Source: Aurantibacter sp042094015
GTDB taxonomy: Bacteria; Bacteroidota; Bacteroidia; Flavobacteriales; Flavobacteriaceae
DNA: 5,689 bases
Direction: 5' to 3'
Assembly: GCF_042094015.1 (NCBI RefSeq)
Contig: NZ_JBELDZ010000108.1
Span: forward strand, 1 to 5,689
A model generated the notes under the pieces. That model made no database searches. It worked only from the letters and a program-made list of their open reading frames with translations, and was not told the DNA's origin. The position numbers and the translations under genes are program-made. Shown here in pieces: positions 5,657-5,689 of this stretch (positions within the stretch are counted from its first letter, which is position 1; each line of letters begins with the position of its first letter).

Positions 5657-5689
5657 ATTAATTGCTAGTTCACTGCCGACTTACGAAAA
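5657..5689. other. Non-coding tail beyond the CHAP cassette (continues past window)
   Basis: These 33 bases contain no ORF, hairpin or T-run. The string TGTATAATTAATTGCTAGTT (5651-5670), followed by a stretch ending CTTACGAAAA, looks to me like non-coding strings that recur downstream of single accessory genes in Bacteroidota genomes. That is recollection and has not been searched. It may be part of a cassette end or the beginning of the next unit. Confidence 0.4.

Overview
The window looks like a chromosomal segment from a marine-type member of the Flavobacteriaceae (Bacteroidota). The DNA is AT-rich with TTA-dominated leucine codons. Starts have A-rich leaders instead of Shine-Dalgarno sites. 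The proteins are typical of the group: two DUF4252 proteins, a Bacteroidota-type ECF sigma/anti-sigma pair, and a lipoprotein S41 peptidase. I would not name a genus.

Layout. (1) Positions 1-459 hold the 3' third of purB (adenylosuccinate lyase, + strand). It ends at a strong hairpin at 487-515 that can terminate transcription from both sides. (2) Positions 541-2675 form a four-gene leftward operon, in transcription order: ECF sigma factor, single-pass anti-sigma-like protein (14-nt overlap with the sigma gene), secreted DUF4252 protein, DUF4252 lipoprotein (1-nt gap). (3) A divergent intergenic region of about 120 nt separates this operon from a rightward pair: an S41 (C-terminal processing type) peptidase lipoprotein and a Dph6-like PP-loop ATP pyrophosphatase, which overlap by one base. 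(4) From 4905 to the window end the character changes. Two 26-nt direct repeats (23/26 identical) are followed by an imperfect 24-nt inverted repeat that encloses a TTG-started membrane-anchored CHAP amidase-like gene with different codon use. After it comes a distinctive non-coding tail that runs off the window.

How the genes fit together. The sigma/anti-sigma/DUF4252/DUF4252 block reads as a cell-envelope signalling unit. The sigma factor is presumably held by a membrane anti-sigma protein, and the co-expressed products go to the periplasm or outer membrane. The divergent S41 lipoprotein would sit in the same compartment and may belong to the same response, but that is inference. The CHAP gene looks like a later arrival in a small gene cassette bounded by inverted repeats. 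This is the most interesting part of the window, because no integrase, transposase or recognisable attC site is visible to explain it.
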